A stretch of 64,000 nt of DNA from Mesostigma viride (Eukaryota; Streptophyta; Mesostigmatophyceae; Mesostigmatales; Mesostigmataceae), in assembly GCA_009746045.1 (NCBI GenBank), contig RPFO01000246.1:579642-643641 (forward strand), written 5' to 3'. Every line of letters begins with the position of its first letter. Position 1 is the stretch's first letter. Both the position numbers and the translations under genes were made by a program. The notes beneath the pieces were generated by a model. That model saw nothing but the letters and a program-made list of their open reading frames with translations, was not told the origin of the DNA and made no database searches. Positions 59,867-64,000 of this stretch are shown one piece after another.

Positions 59867-60510
59867 GGACCGACGCAGCGCAGGGCCACTAGGCCGGCGG
59901 CCCATCCCGCGCTCGGGAGGTGCGGCGTCGCGTGAAGGAGGCATGGGGGAGGTGCGTAAAACAGCTTAGCGGGAAGCGCGGGGTCTGAGGGGGACGCGGA
60001 CGCGGGGGGTTAGTTGGGGGGCGCCCCCCCACCAAAGAGGGGGGTTTGTTGGGGAGCGGCAGCCCCCCAATGCGAGGCGCAGGTTTTTTCAGCTAGCTGT
60101 GCATGTAGAAATTAAAAAACGTGTCTCAATCCAGGAACCCCTGTTGGTTCATGGCAGCCTAGAAAACTGGAGCGCTGCAGCTAGGCCACAATCAACGGGA
60201 AATCTGCATTCGTGCAACTCGCGTAGCCCACGGGGCCGACAATTGGCCGACAGGTAGGTCGGCAGCCGGCCCCGGGCGTGTCGCAGACAGTAATCACTAC
60301 CTTAGGCCGCGGTGCAGAACAAGACGCGCCGCACAAGATATTGTCAAGGCTCACACGCCAGCCCCTAGCTGTGGGCAAGCCACCTCCCCCCAATTAAGAG
60401 GAGGCGGCGTTTTGATGAGTAGTGTAGTTAGGATTTTTCTAGACTAGATAGCTTAGATCGAGTTAGGTTAGTTCGAACGATTACGCGGCTCCCTCCACTC
60501 CACGGTCCAT
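59867..60510. other. No gene recognised
   Basis: GC-rich with G/C runs (60000-60070). It may be the continuation of the locus that held the PHD frame. No motif-bearing frame was found. Confidence 0.45.
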
Positions 60511-62524
60511 TGAATTGAATTGAATTGAATTGTAACATAACTCCGTTGGGAGTATATGTAGCACATAGCCCAGAGAAGGGGCATATGGCCTATCATACAT
60601 TTTGAGCTACTTCCTGCAAGGGTGGGAATGTAAACAACACTTGCTCTAGGTGCACTAGGGCACCTGCACCACCCAGAGTTTCAGGCATGTTCACCCAGCT
60701 AAGGGGAGCCTGTTATAGGTGGGGAAGATCAGCACAGCTATACAAGAGCTAGGGCATGGCTGCTCAGCAGGGAGTGACCCCCTGCATGGGCACTGCATAA
60801 TTAAATAAAGCTAGGCATCATCTGGAGGGTGGCTCATCATAGGCACACATGTACATGACTAAAAAGGCTAGGCCTCAGCTGGTATAGTGCCTGTAGTAGG
60901 CGGGCATGTACAAGGCCACTGTCTAACTATTCTACACTACTGCTGCTGTATTCCCCTAGGCTGCATGGGCCGGCTGCTGGAGTCGCTGGGGCCGCGGTGG
61001 TCGAGGGGGTCGCGTGCCAGGGCTTGTGGCCGACGTAGATGGCCGCCCCCTTCCAGTACACCGGCTGGCCCGCCTTGGTCTGCCGGAGCTGGAGGTAGGT
61101 CGGCCATAGCTCCCGTCGCCGTTGTTGCTGCGCCAGGGTCAAGTCGTCGTCCACGGTGAAGGGAGTGTTCTCGAGCCGCTTGCGGCGTCTGAGAAACGAA
61201 ATCTTGTCCGCTGGGCTGTCAAAGATGAGAAGAAGCGGAGGCGCCCCTGCCTTACCCCGCGCGCGGGGGAGGCGGTGGGCGGTCAGCTTAATCTCACCAA
61301 GGACTCAGGCCCATGCGTGCAAGGATTTTGCTCTCAAACGCACGTGCAAGCTTCTCGGAATTCTCACCTTCCACCATGTCGAAGTTCTTGAGTATGGCGT
61401 TGAGGCTGCGCTTGGCGAGCTCGGCCTCCTCGCGGAGGTCAAGCGTCTGCCGCTGGAGCTGGGCTGCGACGGCGGAGGTGGTGGAGGTGGTATGACAGTT
61501 GCTTAAGCATGTCCGCCCAGGTCGTGATGGGAGGAGCATCGCCGGCCAGGCCAGCCGGGGCTGGCTTGGCGGCAATGTCCTTCACTGCCTGGGCGGTGAG
61601 GCCTGCGGTGTTCTGCAGGACCTCAATAGCGATGGCATTATCCTTAAGACGCTGGTCGATGTCGCGGAGCTGGGCGGACGTGATGGAGTCGGTGGAGGCG
61701 GTGGAGGTGGAGGCGAGGAGGGTGGAGGTGGAGGTGACGGTGGTGGAAATGTTAGGGAGCTCAGCAGCCAGCGTGCCTCCCAATGCTGCCACATCTGTGG
61801 CAAGGGGGGTCACGTGCTGCACGAAAGCTTCCACGGAGGGTGGAGGTGGAGGGTGCGGATGGTGGCTTCGGTGGGAAAGGTGGGGGGGGCGGTCACTGGG
61901 GAAGCCCAGATCGCGCGGTTTCGGAGCGTCCAAGGAGGGAGCAGAGCCTGGGCGAAGCGTTGGAGCTTGGGGCGATTCATGCGGTGAAGGATTGGGAGAG
62001 CCTTGGCAGGGTCGACAAGCTGTCCATTACCAGGCCAGCGGCCGTGTTTGTGGGACGTGAGGTGCACGCACAGGGCTAGAAGCGTGGCGTACGTGCCGAA
62101 AAACACGTCTTCCATGAACCATCCGGGGCTGCGTTGCCAGTAGCCGGAGCTGTTGACGTCAAAGGAGATCTCTACCCAGGGCGGCTCAGCAGAGCGACTG
62201 CGCTTAGGTTCAGGTGATGCAGATGGAGAGGCATGCCCGGAGGGCTGGGCGAGCACCATGCAGTGCACGACTATAGTGTCACCGTCGCCGTCTGGGCCGG
62301 GGGGCGAAGCTGCAGGCGTATTTTCATTGCCGAGCGCAGCCGCCAGGCTGCGTTGCGTCGAGAGGCGTTTGCTCATCGTATATTGCGTAATAGCTTCGGA
62401 AAATTATATCAGCATGTGCGTCGTAGAAAGACGCATCGATTGTGATATTCACGGCTAAATTCGGTGCTCAAACGTGAAAGTTATGAGCTCCGCCGTCAGC
62501 TATGGCTACCTCGTGGCTCGTGGC
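60511..62524 (-). mobile_element. ORF1-only LINE derivative, copy B (uninterrupted)
   Basis: In minus-strand order: leader to 62524, ORF1 from ATG 62376, 3' UTR, hairpin ACTCC-CAAC-GGAGT, and an (AATTC)n tail at about 60511-60531. The 3' UTR matches copy A base for base over long stretches (CATAACTCCGTTGGGAGTAT; CATCATCTGGAG; CACACATGTACATGA). There is no ORF2 between ORF1 and the UTR. I found no clear target duplication. Confidence 0.82.
60927..62376 (-). pseudogene. LINE ORF1 of copy B, several frameshifts
   Basis: It starts MSKRLSTQRSLAAALGNENT like copy A, and PEPKRSRSAEPPW follows. The middle has diverged. After a frameshift near 61850 it reads VEAFVQHVTPLATDVAALGG, IDQRLKDNAIAIEVLQNTAG and WADMLKQ. 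A 4-base insertion near 61497 shifts the frame again before LDLREEAELAKRSLNAILKN. A third shift precedes PLLLIFDSPADKISFLRRRK, DDDLTLAQQQRRRELWPTYL and the stop. It is more damaged than copy A. Confidence 0.75.
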
Positions 62525-62619
62525 ATATGTGCTATCTGATGGATGGATGGATCGATCTCTACCCATCCATCAAGGAATATGTGCTACGTCAATCTCCAAC
62601 GGAGGCATGTCCTTTCCCC

Positions 62620-62628
62620 TATATAAAG
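62620..62628 (+). promoter_or_regulatory. Possible TATA box
   Basis: TATATAAAG preceded by a CCTTTCCCC tract and followed by GC-rich sequence. No gene is defined downstream, so this is only a candidate promoter. Confidence 0.3.
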
Positions 62629-62767
62629 CGAGCTTCGTGACCGTTGGTTGCAAAATTAGGGGGAGTACCGCCGATAATTAGGTAGAAAATCGTGGTACAA
62701 AAATCAGCCATTGGGGGGTACTCCGGAGGTCCACGGGAGAATCGCGGATATCGCAGATACAGTACGT

Positions 62768-62906
62768 ACGGCGAGCGAGCGAAGCGAGCGAGCACCCTAC
62801 CGCGAGCGAGCGGAGCGAGCGAGCACCGTACGGCGAGCGAGCGGAGCGAGCGAGCACCGTACTGCTAAAGCGCACAGCGAGCGCAGCGAGCCGCGAGCGA
62901 AGCGAG
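62768..62906. repeat. 31-bp repeat of GCGAGCGAGCGGAGCGAGCG type
   Basis: Three good copies and one diverged copy, each ending GAGCACCGTAC. The unit itself is an internal array of GAGC/GCGA tetramers and is self-complementary in part. Confidence 0.85.
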
Positions 62907-64000
62907 CACCGTACTCTACTATTTCTCTCCGGAGCGCAGCGAAGGAGCACGATACTTAGAAAAAGATGCGCCAACGAATTTCAGACCTACGGCCGCTTAC
63001 GATTCCTCTCCGGAGTGCAGCGAAGGAGCACGGGCAATTTCAGCGAGGGACGGAAGGAAACCAGCGCCGACGGGCCATGGGCCACGGGCCACGGGCCATG
63101 GGCCACGGGCTAGAGCCACCCCAGCGCCCAGCAGCGCGCGGTCGGCCCACCACTTCAGCAGCGTGCAGCATCGGGGCCCAGCATGAAATTTCAAATGATG
63201 GCCGCGGGAAGACGGGATGGCTGTCGACAGCCGCCTGTTCAGGAGGTCGTGACTGTTGGGCAAGCTACGTTTTCATTGTTGGACGCTTTGAAACGGGGTA
63301 CAATGACGCCGTCTTTCATGACGGTTCTTTGGAGCGCCTGGACTGTGGGTGCCGCGAGCTCTTGGAAAAGATTGCGGGGAAGATGACTGTCGGGGTAAGA
63401 AGGTGGCACCCGTTCTGACGCCTGGGTAAGCTGCGTTTGTTGTTTGCTGGGCTTTGGAACGGTGTCACATAAGCATTTTGGCTTCCAGTCGGTCTCTCTT
63501 TCGAGCGGATAGGGAGAGGCAGTTTGCCTACCGGGCGGTTCCATAGCAGCACTGTCCCGCCATGCACATATTCCACCGTCTTTTGCGCTCGGTTTTGTTT
63601 TATTTCGATTTCGGACGCTTTGGAACGTCGTTTCATGTTTCATGCATTCCTATGCTTCGAGCCCGTCTGTTTGCTTTGTGTTTCCGTCATCAGCGGGAAA
63701 GGAGGCCCATTTTCCTCGGCAACAACATTCGTTGAGTCACTTCCCGCATGGCAGGTATGCCTCCCGCTCTTTGTTGCTGTATTTCGGTCGGGGACACATG
63801 CCGGCGAATGCCTTTCCATTCCTTTTCCTGCACTCACGCATTATTTTTCCATTGTGTTTCGGTCAGCCACGGGAAGTGTTCCTGTTTTTGCTGCATCTGC
63901 GTGGGCTGTTGCTTTAAAAGCAGGTATTCTTCTGCCTGCGGGGGATGGCATACACACGGCGTGGTATTCTGAGCGTCAAGCCCAAGCAAACGGCCGGGGA

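Larger units (their letters stand above)
62525..64000. other. Right end of window; no recognised gene
   Basis: Frames such as 62966-63418 plus have no motif and run through tandem repeats. GGGCCACGGGCCATG-type repeats lie at 63074-63112. The motif GACGCTTTG(G)AACG recurs near 63283 and 63614, with a weaker match near 63450. A gene could continue beyond the window. Confidence 0.45.

Noticed and set aside
62966-63418. 150-codon plus frame at the right end
   Set aside because: It crosses tandem GGGCCACGG repeats, has no domain and no promoter or splice evidence beyond a lone TATA-like site.

Overview
The window is nuclear DNA of a eukaryote, most likely a chlorophyte green alga of the Chlamydomonas/Volvox type. 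The reasons are GC-rich exons, many short GT-AG introns, a TGTAA poly(A)-type signal 123 bases after one stop codon, very long low-complexity proteins, abundant minisatellites in introns, and LINE, hAT and piggyBac-like debris. The species cannot be named from sequence alone. No bacterial operon, rRNA, CRISPR array or tRNA was recognised.

Layout. (1) 1-2055, minus strand: three exons from the N-terminal part of an ion-channel gene of the CASTOR/POLLUX/DMI1 type, running off the left edge. (2) 4057-9975, plus strand: a 1,972-codon open exon for a disordered Ala/Ser/Glu-rich protein. It may be a gene by itself or the 5' exon of the next gene. (3) 10306-29070, plus strand: at least 23 exons, all phase-compatible, of a membrane protein with the order membrane block, cyclase domain, membrane block, cyclase domain. 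This is the topology of animal transmembrane adenylyl cyclases, but most metal-binding and transition-state residues are replaced. One of its introns holds a 1.9-kb element with TTAA flanks. (4) 30.2-37.1 kb: a nest of LINE fragments, an ORF1-only LINE derivative, and a piggyBac-like element inserted inside that derivative. (5) 40405-54345, plus strand: a four-exon gene for a protein of about 3,085 residues with a very long charged helix. Its last intron contains about 301 uninterrupted CCTG units followed directly by a hAT-like element. (6) 55.0-59.9 kb: a PHD-finger reading frame split by a 4.4-kb hAT-like insertion that itself carries LINE copies. (7) 60.5-62.5 kb: a second ORF1-only LINE derivative. 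(8) 62.5-64.0 kb: repeats and no recognisable gene.

How it fits together: the two large plus-strand genes appear unrelated in function (membrane pseudo-cyclase or receptor; cytoskeletal or scaffold-like coiled coil). The strongest structural evidence is exon phase. All 23 cyclase exons give 3,255 nt and all 4 coiled-coil-gene exons give 9,258 nt, both exact multiples of three. The mobile elements can be ordered in time by nesting. All functional names rest on motif reading by eye; no database search or alignment program was run.
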